Origin: Selaginella moellendorffii
Lineage: Eukaryota > Streptophyta > Lycopodiopsida > Selaginellales > Selaginellaceae
Assembly: GCF_000143415.4 (NCBI RefSeq)
Contig: NW_003314272.1
Location: 1-51,962, forward strand
Length of the DNA: 51,962 bases
Direction of reading: 5' to 3'
This document shows, one piece after another, positions 1 to 10,400 of this stretch. Made by a program: the position numbers and the translations under genes. The notes below the pieces were generated by a model, which was given only the letters and a program-made list of their open reading frames with translations, did not search any database and was not told the origin of the DNA. Numbering within the stretch: position 1 is the first letter of the stretch; every line of letters starts with the position of its first letter.

Positions 1-30
1 ATACAACTATAGCGCACCTTATCTCTCAAC
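1..30 (-). repeat. Partial duplicate of the family C LTR end and primer site
   Basis: These 30 bases repeat, with changes, the primer-site and LTR start found immediately to the right, so the LTR terminus is duplicated in tandem. On the minus strand this is the end of an LTR followed by a decayed tRNA-iMet primer site. The element it belonged to lies left of the window. Confidence 0.55.
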
Positions 31-192
31 TGTAGCGCACCTTATCTCTCTCCCCTTAAGCCAACTGGAAAAGGGGCAATTGCTTGATGAGAGAGCCCTT
101 AGTCGCTATTTTATCCCCATTTATCCCCCAAGGTTCCAAGGATCCACGGTGACAGTATATCCAAATCTCATCCCATGATCACATGCGCTACA
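31..192 (-). mobile_element. 162-bp LTR, family C (3' LTR position, minus sense)
   Basis: A 162-bp unit with TG...CA ends and short inverted termini (TGTAGCGCA / TGCGCTACA). It differs at one base from the LTR at 6696-6857 and matches the solo LTR at 47458-47619 on the other strand. The C-run at 193-206 on its right is a polypurine tract on the minus strand, which fixes minus sense and makes this the 3' LTR of an element extending rightwards. No TSD is visible on the left because the flank is itself LTR-derived. Confidence 0.85.
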
Positions 193-206
193 CTCACCCC
201 CCCTTC
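193..206 (-). promoter_or_regulatory. Polypurine tract (PPT) of the family C element
   Basis: On the minus strand this is a G-rich purine run ending directly at the TG of the adjoining LTR, the usual position of the plus-strand primer in LTR retrotransposons. The equivalent tract next to the family B LTR is at 1688-1700. Confidence 0.75.
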
Positions 207-529
207 AGAGATGTCAATGTCCTCATTGACTATTGACTAGCAACCCCTACTGAGCCAAGGGGAACCAGCACCTCCATTTCCGCACTCAATCTACCAATCC
301 TTCCATTGTGTAGATCAGCTATTCCATGTGAGGCAACTAGTCATCCACCCATACCGCAGTCCCACGGTGGATACCTTCGTCCGTGGATACTCCACACAAG
401 AGGAAGGACGTACGCATGGATGCCCAATACGTACGATTTCAAATTTAGGGGTAGGAATATACCTTGCTCAAGGGTATATTATACTTTTTAAGTAGCCACT
501 AATCAATGGGAATTGAACCCGTGCCATTT
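207..529 (-). mobile_element. Short internal remnant between family C and family B LTRs
   Basis: About 320 bases lie between the PPT of the left LTR and the primer site of the next LTR. No open frame longer than about 60 codons looks coding. The part next to the PPT resembles the sequence to the right of the family B LTR (both contain a shared GTCCTC core followed by CCAAGG), so the two families share their 3' internal sequence. This is most simply an element whose interior is mostly deleted. Confidence 0.6.
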
Positions 530-542
530 GCTCTGATACCAA
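530..542 (-). promoter_or_regulatory. Primer binding site, tRNA-iMet type
   Basis: On the minus strand this reads TTGGTATCAGAGC. That is the plant retrotransposon primer site complementary to the 3' end of initiator methionine tRNA, and it lies one base from the LTR end at 544. It shows that the LTR at 544-1687 acted as a 5' LTR for an element extending to the left. Confidence 0.85.
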
Positions 543-543
543 C

Positions 544-1687
544 TGTAGCGCACGTGGTTTTGACCCTTTATCCTATGGTGATTTACCATAGGATAACACC
601 ACAAAGCGGAACCTAAACCCTCTTTGTGCCACGTGACAGATGCCATGTGTCACATACCACGTGTCCATGCCACGTGTCCATAGGAACCCGAGGTTCAGGG
701 CCTTGGGCCACTGAATGAAGGAACGATGCCAAACTCCTAAGCGTGACGCCAAGGAGTGATGGAACCGGACCACGGAGCAACTCCCGAGCATATAGCCCTA
801 GGAGCGAAGGGACAGGAGCCCGGAGCGACTTGGAACAGTCCTGAAGCAACCAACATCCCAATGCCAGGACTAGCACGCAAAACGGAGCCAAACGGAGTCT
901 GGCGCTATTTCGGCATACCGGTGGCCTAACGTGAGAGTATGGGTACTCCACCAGCTAGCATGGAATGGAACTTGGGCTTAGACCCAAGCCGGACGCAGAA
1001 CAAGGACAGGCACCCAAGCGGGAGCTAGACTATGCCTCAGGTTGGTCGGCCATGCCCGACCTACCCACTATCCCTACTATACATTTGGAACCCCCCATAG
1101 CCCCCCCCTTGAGGAACACACGCTTTGGGCTTTCACCCCAAGCCTCCCTTAGTATCAGGAGTTAGTCTCTGGGACAAGCTCGAAACTTACTAAATATGGA
1201 ATGTCCCTAGATTGCGAATTTGGACACGGGACGAACACCATTGTGTTCAGGACGATCTCTACATTCCGTAGATATGCCAAATGAGCAAACCTGGACACTT
1301 TCCATAAATAGTATTTGGGACCGAAATGAGACTAACACAAAGGGCATGATAGCGAGAGTGTTTGGCAGACACGGTAAGCTATCATGTAGCGATATTGAGG
1401 GACTAATCTCAATACGCGAGGGTTCTTGTCACTAGCAAGTGCAAGACAAAACGAGACGGGAACTCCTTACCGGGCTAAGTATGCTTAGCTAATAACACGT
1501 AGGAATTCCGTCCTTATGCTCGTCCGGTCTAAGTACACTCGAAATGCCCAGTTAACTCCACTAGCACAAGAGGGACTAATAAAGGGTCCAGCAATACCGA
1601 CCTCCTGCCGTCGTGGCAGTAAGGTAAGAGTGTCCGTAAGGACTAGCCGACAGGTAACTTTCGATACCCGAAGTCACATGCGCGACA
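544..1687 (-). mobile_element. 1144-bp LTR, family B (minus sense)
   Basis: The LTR is bounded by TG...CA, with a primer site at its left end and a polypurine tract at its right end. It therefore serves as 5' LTR for the remnant on the left and 3' LTR for the 5-kb interior on the right. Its first and last roughly 15 bases resemble those of the 162-bp family C LTR, but the interior is unrelated and much longer. Flanking pentamers (ccaac / ctctc) are not a target-site duplication, so this is not a nested solo LTR. No coding frame is convincing. Confidence 0.7.
568..596. repeat. Perfect 12-bp inverted repeat inside the family B LTR
   Basis: TTATCCTATGGT, a 5-base spacer (GATTT), then ACCATAGGATAA. 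The stem is perfect. It lies near the 3' end of the minus-sense LTR, where an RNA hairpin or a protein-binding palindrome would be plausible. Its function is unknown. Confidence 0.85.
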
Positions 1688-1700
1688 CTCTCCCCCCCTT
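1688..1700 (-). promoter_or_regulatory. Polypurine tract of the family B element
   Basis: On the minus strand this is a purine run (AAGGGGGGGAGAG) ending at the LTR boundary at 1687. It has the same position and composition as the tract at 193-206. Confidence 0.75.
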
Positions 1701-4700
1701 GGGAAGATCGACGTCCTCGTCGATGCATACTCGAGTCTAGAATACCGCCAAGGAAACAACTCCATAAAAAGTTCACGGTACTCACACTATGTGAGAAATG
1801 CACCAACTTAAATGAGGTAGGGGGTAACCTCTTTGTCTAACGCGGATGCGCTACCAGCTTAGACACCTTCCGGCCATCGCCGACAAGGAAATGACCAACG
1901 GAGTCAGCCACCCCTGCTGCTCTGGGAGTCACCCAGCTTACAAAAGTGTGATATGCCCTGCCCGCAGGAACATAGAGAGAGAAGCCAGAGGCCCCTACCC
2001 TCCTAAGCAAAGAAACCAAACCCGTCGGTAAGGTTTAGATAGACTACTGTAAACAGGCAGTTAGAGTTGTTTACACGGTCACGCCCTTTCAACGGAATAA
2101 GGACCATCAACAAAGAGGCGGGTTATGTGACCAGTCGACAGTAGCTACCCCATGACTAGAGATTTCACCATGCACACGAAGTGCCGAAGCCAGTCTGCCC
2201 ATTACTGGCCCAAACTCAAAGATCAATGGATGGACAATATCAAAGTCAGAGACAATGATATCTGAGAAGCTTAATTACTAGTGATTATATCTTAGAGTAG
2301 AACACAAAAGTATTCTAAGCAAGTTATCATTCAATAAACCAGTAGTATTGTAGATAGGAACCACCAAGATCATCATAATTTGGCAAACACAAGAATGACC
2401 ATCCAACAAAATTCAATAGCTAGTATATCATCAAGGAAACTCAATGATGAAACTTAACTATCGAAGATAGTAGACAGTAAGCCAACAACTTATTAGAGAG
2501 AACTCAAAGAACACAAAGTATCATTGACTAACAAGCACAATGCTCGCGAATGTATCACCCAAAGGAAATAACATCCAAATCTATCAAAACTAACTCGAGC
2601 AACAATCAACAGAAGAAAATGAATGTGGTAAGACCAACAAACACTCATTCCTGCCAACTATCACAAAAGCCAATCTGAATAGATCCCAGCCAACAATACC
2701 AAGGAACTCAAGTTGCCTAAGCAAGTGTCAGCAACACCCTACTGACGTCTCAAACCCAAGAGACCAATCCAGAGCAAACCACAAAGAACATGTGGTATTG
2801 CCAAAAGCCAAAAGCCATCAAAGAGAACAACTAACTATCATGAAAGATCATCAATCAGCCCATCAATGTAGTGATGTATAATCATCGTTGAAGAAAGAAT
2901 CTACCATCCCAAAGAATAGCAAATAATTCCAAACCAACAATAATCAAGCAAAACTTGTGATAAGGACAATCAACTACCCTAGATGATAGTTAATCAGCAC
3001 CAATGATTGCCAAATGCAAAAACCAACTTCAACATCGAAGCTAATGAGCCAAAATGCCTTCCCCAACAACTTCTAACAAATGGAACAATGAGCACAAAAC
3101 TCAAGAACTAAAAGCTCGAAGAAGCCTATAACTAAGTCTTGCCTAATAATGATCACGAGTCTCATAGAAGCTAACTTCAATGCTAAAGAAGAAATCATGG
3201 TGCAACCTACAATATCTTCCTCAACACATCCATAAGCCAAACTTCATAATGCCAAAGCTAATGAAGAGCATTTCTGCATCAATCCAAAAGCTAAGCATAA
3301 CGAAGCTATGCTTAACAAGTGATCATCAAACGATCCTCCATGAATCCATCTATAGCAAGACGTAACTCACTTCATAACAAGCTCAAAAAGAATCATTAAT
3401 GATTGCTATATTCCGAACTCAAATCCAGCAAGGACTCAACATTCTAATATCGATCACTAACTCTTCTTCTCGTAGAGTTAGCATAGTCCACGACTAAATC
3501 ACTTTTCAAGGAAAAGCTAAAGCTCAACCCTCTACTAAATAATCTCGTCTAGAACACAACTAACTCAACTTGCCACTCAGTTCATTTGAACGTCAACACA
3601 GTTGCTAACTAGCAAATGCACGAATGCCAACAACACAAAGCTATAGCCAAATCATCAACACTATATTCATCAAGACTAATGAAACTCAATATCAATCCTT
3701 GGAAGGATATCTCATTTCACTCAAATCTCAATGTCAACAACATCAATGACAAGGCATCACTTTAATGCCATCAACATCAGGACAAAGCTAGAAGAAAGCA
3801 AGAGTGAATCACCACTTGGAGCTTTCCAGCAACCAAGCTAACCAAAGTCGAAGATACTATACTTAGTATCGGAGACCAATCCTCTAACAATACTCAGTTA
3901 CAGAGAACACATCATCAAGGAGTGATTCACCACGTCCAAGACTCAATGAAATCCAACACTACGGACTAAATGTAACCAAATGATATCAACAAAGGTAAAG
4001 TCGACATGCCAACATGGAAAACCATGCAAGTCCAACAACACGATCCTCCGCAACACCATCCGGTCAAGCAAGCCCACCACTGCTAAATCATCATCGAGCA
4101 AAGCAAGTGTCAACAGTCTTTTTGACAAAGTCTACAAGTAATCACTAGTCGCAAATCAACTAACAATCGCCCTTCAACTTGCCTTCACAAGACCCGAACA
4201 CTAACTCATGCCATCGAGTTACATACTTGTCCAACATGAACATAATACCCCAGGTACGAGATAAAAGTTCATAGACAAGCACAAACTAAATGACCACTCG
4301 AATCCAACTCAACCGCAATAAGCTCACTAATGCATTTAGTCAATAGCTTTGAGCATGCCTTGAAGAGGCTAGCTATGTGATCAACACTCAGTCGAAACTA
4401 AAGTGAAGACCATGAGATGGACTCATATCGGTACACAACCTCCTCATAGACAAAGCTATAGTACGGGTACCAACATCTCAACCTCAAACAACTAAGTTGG
4501 ACATCACCATCCTCAGCCAAGGTGCAGGGCCACCAAGACCAAGTCAAGATCAGTGAGAGCTCACTACTCTCATAGAGTTTAACGAAATGCAAGGTGCAAA
4601 CTATCACCAAGCACAACGCTACAAAAGAAAGGCACAAGGGTCACCTTTCTTAGAAAAGCGCAACAGCCACTTTTCTACACCAACTCCAGACTCTATCCAA

Positions 4701-6682
4701 CTCAATTGCTTTAGCCCCAAAAGTTAGCATCCCTTTCGGGCCGCATCATACAAACTACCTACTAAGATCTAAGCCAACCGAAGTCAACTCCAACCCCTTC
4801 ACTAGTTTGTACTGGCTTACGAAAACGGAATGGTTTTCGGTAAAGTGACCAACAGATCAGCCATTGGAGAAGTCTAAGAAAATTTGTGGAAAATTTCCCA
4901 TCCTAGAGAAAGAATGATTTTCAGTCCAGGATTGCAAACTTTTCAAGACTCAACCAACTTCCTCCTACCAACAACTTCACAAAGGTTCACTTCAACACCA
5001 ATTCTCATGATCCAACAACATGCTTAAGCATCGAACATCTTTGCCCATATTTCCGATATCCAACTTCGACATCTGCAAAATGCAAAATGAACATCCAAGG
5101 CTTGATCACGAAGACCACATCTTCGGATATCCATATTGCACTAACACTCATCTTCAATCACCTTCAAGATCCAATGTGAAGCCAAAACACTAACAAGAAA
5201 AATGACATGGAAAAATCAAGGTCCAAGGAAAATTCCTCATCACTTGAAATAATAATGCCACTTCCACTAACACAAGTGCTAGTGATGTCAATGCATCAAC
5301 CTCACACCTTCTCCATCCAATAATCTACTCCAAGTGTTAACGGATCAACCAACAAGCCATAGCAAATGAATGCTATAACCCTTTTCCAACATCTTAATGG
5401 GCAAACTCTAGGAAATAAGGTACCAACATAAGCTTAGCATAATGGACCACCATTGAGAATCCAGTCAAAGCTACTACAATGCTACTTCGTGCAAGTAGAC
5501 TAGCTTCTCCATCAACCACTTTGGGGTTGATCATCATTTACTCAAGCAACTTCGTAAATGCATTACTCTTTATCACATGGATATGATATAAGCATCACAA
5601 TGACTTGATCATCAATTGAGTAACGCAATGAGCAATGCCTATGTCATTACTTCAAACGTTTATGTGAGTATCAAATGCCAACTCGATTCGACAAAATGCA
5701 ACATAAATGCCACACTCCACCAATAGAGGTTTACGACACCCAACACCACTAACTTTTGTTCACAACACGGACAAGCTCATGCCACTCTCTTTCCGACCAA
5801 ACTCAACACTAATTCAACACCAAGCTACTCAAGGAGCAATAGCAAGGTTCCCCGGAAAAGAATTGAGCATTGCAACCCAAGTCTTCCAATAGCGAGCCTA
5901 GACAAAATGGTTTAGTGTTTCACCACTATCCATCCCATAACTCACCACTTGTAAGACCATCACTTCCAACATGCATCAAGGTAGGGACTCTTGATTGCAT
6001 GATGTGAACACAAGCAATGAGTTAACACCTCGTTGCAAATCATCTCTCCAAGAAGAGAAGATGATTTACGTATTTGATCCTCCGTCCTCGATGACTCTCT
6101 TTTCGGTCTCATCTTTGACCAAACCTCAAGCTTGCTTTCGCACTGCCTTCAGCTCAATCGAAGAAAAGTTTATGAGAGAGCACGGCAATGATTACTTGAA
6201 CCAATAGACTATTCCCTACAATCTTGATTGATCCAATTATAATCATGCTTAGGAAGGATCCACTAGTGCCGTGCTAAACAGCTACGGACCAGCCTATTTG
6301 CCACTCATAGCAAACCCAGGGAAAGTTTATTTTCACCCATGGTACAAGGAATAACTCATGGAACCACTGGAACCACTCATGGAACCAACGATAGGCTAAC
6401 ATTAATCCTGCCAACTCAAAGTGCAACCTTGAGTTGCTAATGTGCCTCACTCATGAGCCCAAGAGCAAACTCATGCTACTGGAACAATTCAAATCCATCT
6501 TATGAGCCTAAGAGCAAGCTCACATAATTACGGTACAAGAAGGTAACCAAATCCATACCCAAGGAACCAATGCGAAGTCTTAGCACCCAAACGTGTACCC
6601 ACTCGGATCATCGTTTTCATCTCTGCGTATGCAACGAGACTAGTTGCCCAATCTCATTGAATAGTACTCGCTGAGACTCATC
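1701..6682 (-). mobile_element. Non-coding interior of an LTR retroelement (LARD-like)
   Basis: About 5 kb lie between a polypurine tract on the left and a tRNA-iMet primer site on the right, so the sense strand is minus. The plus strand is strikingly poor in G and rich in A and C. No frame on either strand exceeds about 80 codons, and I found no gag zinc knuckle, protease, reverse transcriptase, RNase H or integrase motif. The region fits a large retrotransposon derivative (non-autonomous element with a long non-coding interior) that would depend on proteins from elsewhere. It holds nothing else that I can recognise. Confidence 0.6.
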
Positions 6683-6694
6683 CTCTGATACCAA
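6683..6694 (-). promoter_or_regulatory. Primer binding site, tRNA-iMet type
   Basis: The minus strand reads TTGGTATCAGAG one base from the LTR at 6696-6857. This marks that LTR as the 5' LTR of the minus-sense element whose interior lies to the left. Confidence 0.85.
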
Positions 6695-6695
6695 A

Positions 6696-6857
6696 TGTAG
6701 CGCACCTTATCTCTCTCCCCTTAAGCCAACTGGAAAAGGGGCAATTGCTTGATGAGAGAGCCCTTAGTGGCTATTTTATCCCCATTTATCCCCCAAGGTT
6801 CCAAGGATCCACGGTGACAGTATATCCAAATCTCATCCCATGATCACATGCGCTACA
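6696..6857 (-). mobile_element. 162-bp LTR, family C (5' LTR position, minus sense)
   Basis: It has the same 162-bp length as, and one base difference from, the LTR at 31-192. It has TG...CA ends and a primer site on its left. The right side (starting gattt) has no polypurine tract, so this is the outer boundary of the element. If 31-192 is its partner LTR, near-identity suggests recent insertion, although the family B LTR between them complicates that reading. Confidence 0.85.
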
Positions 6858-7189
6858 GATTTGCATTATACTAGAAGTGTTACAGCATGTTATTGGAAGT
6901 CTACGAAGTTGTTTTATTAATAATGGGAAAGTAAAGATTGAATGGGGACTTGGGCTCCACCTAGACTCGGAGCAACTGAGCCAATATTAAAAGGATGGAA
7001 AGAAATTGGACGACGATGACAAGGAGAAGAGAGAGGTGAAGCAGTGGCAGGGGGAGGAGAAGTGATTGAGTAGACATTTCCTTGTTTAAAATAAAATGGC
7101 ATGTGCCTCAATGCAGTTGAATTTTGTTATAATTATATACTATATAAAGGTTTGGAAACCTTATTTTACAAGTGGGATAATGACAATTC
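6858..7189. other. Unassigned sequence between two retroelements
   Basis: A 330-base stretch between the family C LTR and recognisable family A interior. No convincing open frame, RNA gene or repeat is visible. It may be decayed family A interior or old flanking DNA. Confidence 0.4.
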
Positions 7190-7561
7190 CCACTTTAACG
7201 AAATAGAGCTTACTTCAAGAAGTCAAAAGTAAACGTTCCAAAGTGCAAAGGTAGATCAATGGAATCTGTGACTACTCAAGAATGAGTAGTGGAATTGAGT
7301 TAGAGAGGGTGTCTCTAATGGGTTTAGCGAGAACTAAACCAATATACGGAAAGAACCACCACAAGTGGTCCAATCAGTCTCTAAGTTGGAGAGACTATCC
7401 TCCTTAGAGGATGGACAAGGCATGGTGAGCCTTCGGGGTCAAACCATAGACAAATATTGGCCGGGTGCCAAGGATGGAAATGGTAATACCTGCGGGTGTT
7501 ACTTTATAAAAGGGTTTACCGTTCAATGAGGACATCGAACTTTGTCTATGGGTGGTGGAGT
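7190..7561 (+). mobile_element. 3' end of the family A interior with polypurine tract
   Basis: This matches 47620-47867 on the same strand and 35386-35750 on the opposite strand, in each case running directly into the TGTGAGACAC start of a family A LTR. The last bases (GGGTGGTGGAGT, 7550-7561) are the polypurine tract. A TATA-like string (TTATAAAAGG) lies about 55 bases upstream of the LTR. The rest of the element's interior is missing to the left. Confidence 0.75.
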
Positions 7562-9365
7562 TGTGAGACACGAAATCCCTAGGCCCCAAAGTGGAGCTGG
7601 AAAGGGTGCCACATGGTAGTGGCCGAAGCAAAAGCCCAAACGAGTGTAACACGTTTGGACTAAAAGCTCGGACTTGGAAGGTCGAGAGTGGGAGTGGAAC
7701 TCCCAACAACGTGCTCAAGGAACAAGTACGAAGCGAGCAATAAGCGAGGCTCCAAAAAGGGACCCAAAAAGGACCAACACATGACACGTGGAAGTGTCTG
7801 AGATGGAGTCCGAGATGGACCCAAAGTGGAGTCCGAGATGGACCTGAAGTGGGGTCCGATATGGAGTCCGAAGTGGAGTCCAAGATGGAGTCCGATATGG
7901 AGTCCGAGATGGACCCGAAGTGGAGTCCGAGGTGGACCGAGATGGAGTCCGAGATGGACCCGAGATGGAGTCCGAGATGGAGTCCAAGATGGACCCGAGA
8001 TGGAGTCCGAGATGGAGTCCGAGGTGGACTGAGATGAAGTCTGAGATGGACCCGAGATGGAGTCCGAGATGGACCAAGACGGAGTCCAAGATGGACCGAG
8101 ACGGAGTCCAAGATGGACCCGAGATGGAGTCCGAGATGGACCGAGACGGAGTCCGAGATGGAGTCCGAGATGGACCGAGACGGAGCCCGAGATGGAGTCC
8201 GAGAAGGACCCAAGATGGAGTCCGAGGTCGAGACCGAGACCGGGACCGAGACCGAGACCGAGACCGGGACCGAGACCGGGACCGAGACCGAGACCGAGGC
8301 CAAGGCTGAGACCGAGCCCGAGTCCGAGTCTGAGTCCGAGTCCGAGTCCGAGTCCGAGTCCGAGTCTGAGAGGGTGAAAGCCCAAAGCGTTCGTCTCCCA
8401 AACCCTAGGGGGTTTGGTGAGCTCCAAAAGTATAGTAAGGGGGAGGACTGCAGTGGAGCCAGTTTGGCCAGGAAAGGCCAGTTTGGCCCAGGAAGGCCAG
8501 ACCCAGTGTTGGGTGATGAACTGACCACTAGGAAGTCCAAGATTAGAGTGAATACGGACCGACAAGCGGGGTAGCTTGGTGAAGTGTTCAAGAGCCGGCT
8601 CTAGTTCCCCCGGGAGATCGACTGGCCGATGCTCCCAGTCCAAGTGTGGGTGGCACTACCTACTTGGATACCAGGCGTGGCTCAACGAAACCTCGCTCTA
8701 AGCCCATGGCTAGAGCACCTAAAGGCGAAAGGCGGGGAGAGTACCCAGGTGGCTTGCGTAAGGCCACGGTGTTCTGAAATGTTGTCCCAAAGGCCTAGAC
8801 TGTGGAAAGGAAGAGGAGCAGTCCTCTAGGGTAGTGACCAAGGCACAGTCGTGTGGTGAGGAAGTCCCAGAGGACCATGGGACTTAGTGGTCGGGCCTGT
8901 GGGCCTCGATCCAGTGACAGTGTTGGCAAACACGGCCAGGGGCAGAAAGGGACTTGGTAGGAACTGACAAAGGGACTTTGGGGAAGGCGATTCCCCAAGT
9001 CTGTGGGCATCCTAAGGATGCTAAGGAGTGGATCTAGGATGACCACTCGTGGACAGATGGCCCAGTCTTGGAGAGACGGGATGGTGATGCAAGTGGTATT
9101 GGACCACTAGTGTAGCAAAGGTGAATGGGCATGGCCTTAGCGTAACAGGCCGAGATGTCAGTGTTACCTTTGGGTGTCAGTCTTGGGACCAGACACGTGG
9201 AGCACTTGGACCAGGTGCAAGTGTTGAGTGGCATGGATGCCATTCTTGGGGCTAGCAAGTCCCAAGTCCTGAATTGGACTGATGGAGGTTGTGAATGAGA
9301 CTCCTCCAAGTGGTCGGAGGTGTGGTTAAGTGACTAAAGTAGAATGGAAAATTTAGTCGTTTACA
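7562..9365 (+). mobile_element. 3' LTR, family A (1804 bp)
   Basis: The LTR begins TGTGAGACAC and ends ...TTACA, preceded by a polypurine tract, so it is a 3' LTR in plus sense. It carries a purine-rich tandem array at 7797-8370 and several perfect palindromes downstream, including AGAGCCGGCTCT and GCATCCT-A-AGGATGC. Long frames in both directions across the array come from the repeat, not from genes. The right flank begins atctc; no partner 5' LTR or duplication is in the window. Confidence 0.85.
7797..8370 (+). repeat. GAG-hexamer tandem array in the family A LTR
   Basis: Three arrays sit in series: a 12-mer-like block (GAGATGGAGTCC with GAGATGGACCC variants), then GAGACC/GGGACC hexamers, then GAGTCC hexamers. 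All derive from a GAGNCC unit, so the plus strand is almost all purine plus C pairs. Because the period is a multiple of three, several frames stay open on both strands and give SD, RT/RS or LG dipeptide runs that should not be called proteins. Confidence 0.9.
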
Positions 9366-9464
9366 ATCTCATGTTCTTGCAAATTTATTTCAATCGATAG
9401 AACGAGAGCTTGGGTAACAATTTTGGTAATGTTACAGAATTTCTGATAAAATGTGCTTTTGTAG

Positions 9465-9793
9465 GATTATGCCGGCTGTTGGTGGAAAAGATATTGAAGA
9501 CCTTCCGAGACCATTTCTCTCTAATGTCGAAGGTGCAACTTTGTCAGAGGTAATCTTTAGAGCAAGAATACAACAATTTCTTTAAATCTATTTTGTTGTG
9601 CTTGGCTACCTTACAGGCTCTTGGCACTATTCGAAACCAGGCATTTTTGATGCATCGGGAGGGACTCAACTTAGACAAGCAATATCTACTTCATTTGGAT
9701 CTAACAATGGAGTGTGCAATGGCTGATGTTACGGGTGTAGATCTACCACTTTACATCGAGAGTGCCTTGCTTACAGCAACACCAGTGACGTGA
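9465..9793 (+). pseudogene. Two-exon gene fragment of unknown product
   Basis: Exon one (9465-9549) follows a TTTTGTAG acceptor and ends at a GTAATC donor. Exon two (9617-9793) follows TTACAG and ends at a TGA. The two join in phase and give about 86 residues, including LPRPFLSNVEGATL and MHREGLNLDKQYLLHLDL. I do not recognise the family. There is no upstream start because the exon lies only 100 bases from the retroelement LTR, so the 5' part of the gene is probably lost. It could be a captured or truncated gene end. Confidence 0.45.
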
Positions 9794-10400
9794 CAAGCTT
9801 TGGAAAAATTATACTTGGCCATACTTGGAGAAAATTGAGAGTTCTTTAGTGTACATTTCAAATTTAAATTCAATTTCTGGTTCAATTTTAGGGTTCTCAC
9901 GTTTGGGATTAGGGTTTTCACCAAGTCCCACCCATATTAATTGTGCCTTGGATATGGGGCAATTTCATTTTATGACATGATTTTATCGATGGTTCGTTCA
10001 TTCTTCCAATCGATTTGTGTCATCTAACCAGAGGCAAGGCTTGTAGTGCACACTCCCCCGATCGCAAGACCACCGCCCAAGCGAGAGCGCCACAGCTGTG
10101 ATGGTGGGTAGCTTCTCCTCGATCAGATTTGCATAACCAATCCTTTGTGGTTTCTAGGCTTGAAACAACAACGCCGCACGCCTCAACAGCAGTAGACACT
10201 ATGTAGGAAACACCTCATGAGCACACAGCCAAGCACTTAATGTTCTGCAATTGGTATAGCTAACAGTCCCGCGAGACACACACCAGCCACTTGATTTTCC
10301 AAGCTTTGCAGCAGGGACATCAACTCCAATAGCATCCCATCCACAGCTCTCGACTGCATTTGAGCAAGCAGAGCACCGCCTAACATTGCATACATTGCAA
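9794..10400. other. Stretch with no recognisable gene
   Basis: About 600 bases after the stop codon of the preceding fragment. It has mixed composition and short random frames. I see no RNA gene, repeat or mobile-element end. Confidence 0.4.

Noticed and set aside
544-1687. Family B LTR as a simple nested solo LTR
   Set aside because: The flanking pentamers do not match, and a primer site and a polypurine tract abut its two ends, so it is a junction LTR rather than a solo insertion.
7797-8370. Regularly repeated array considered as a CRISPR-like or satellite locus
   Set aside because: There are no unique spacers; units are contiguous hexamer derivatives confined within LTRs in a plant genome.
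7404-8591. Long minus-strand frames (up to 395 residues) with SD, RS/RT and LG repeats, resembling SR splicing factors or membrane proteins
   Set aside because: They are translations of the GAG-hexamer array in overlapping frames, present in every LTR copy on both strands, with no start or domain context. They extend into non-coding LTR and interior sequence.
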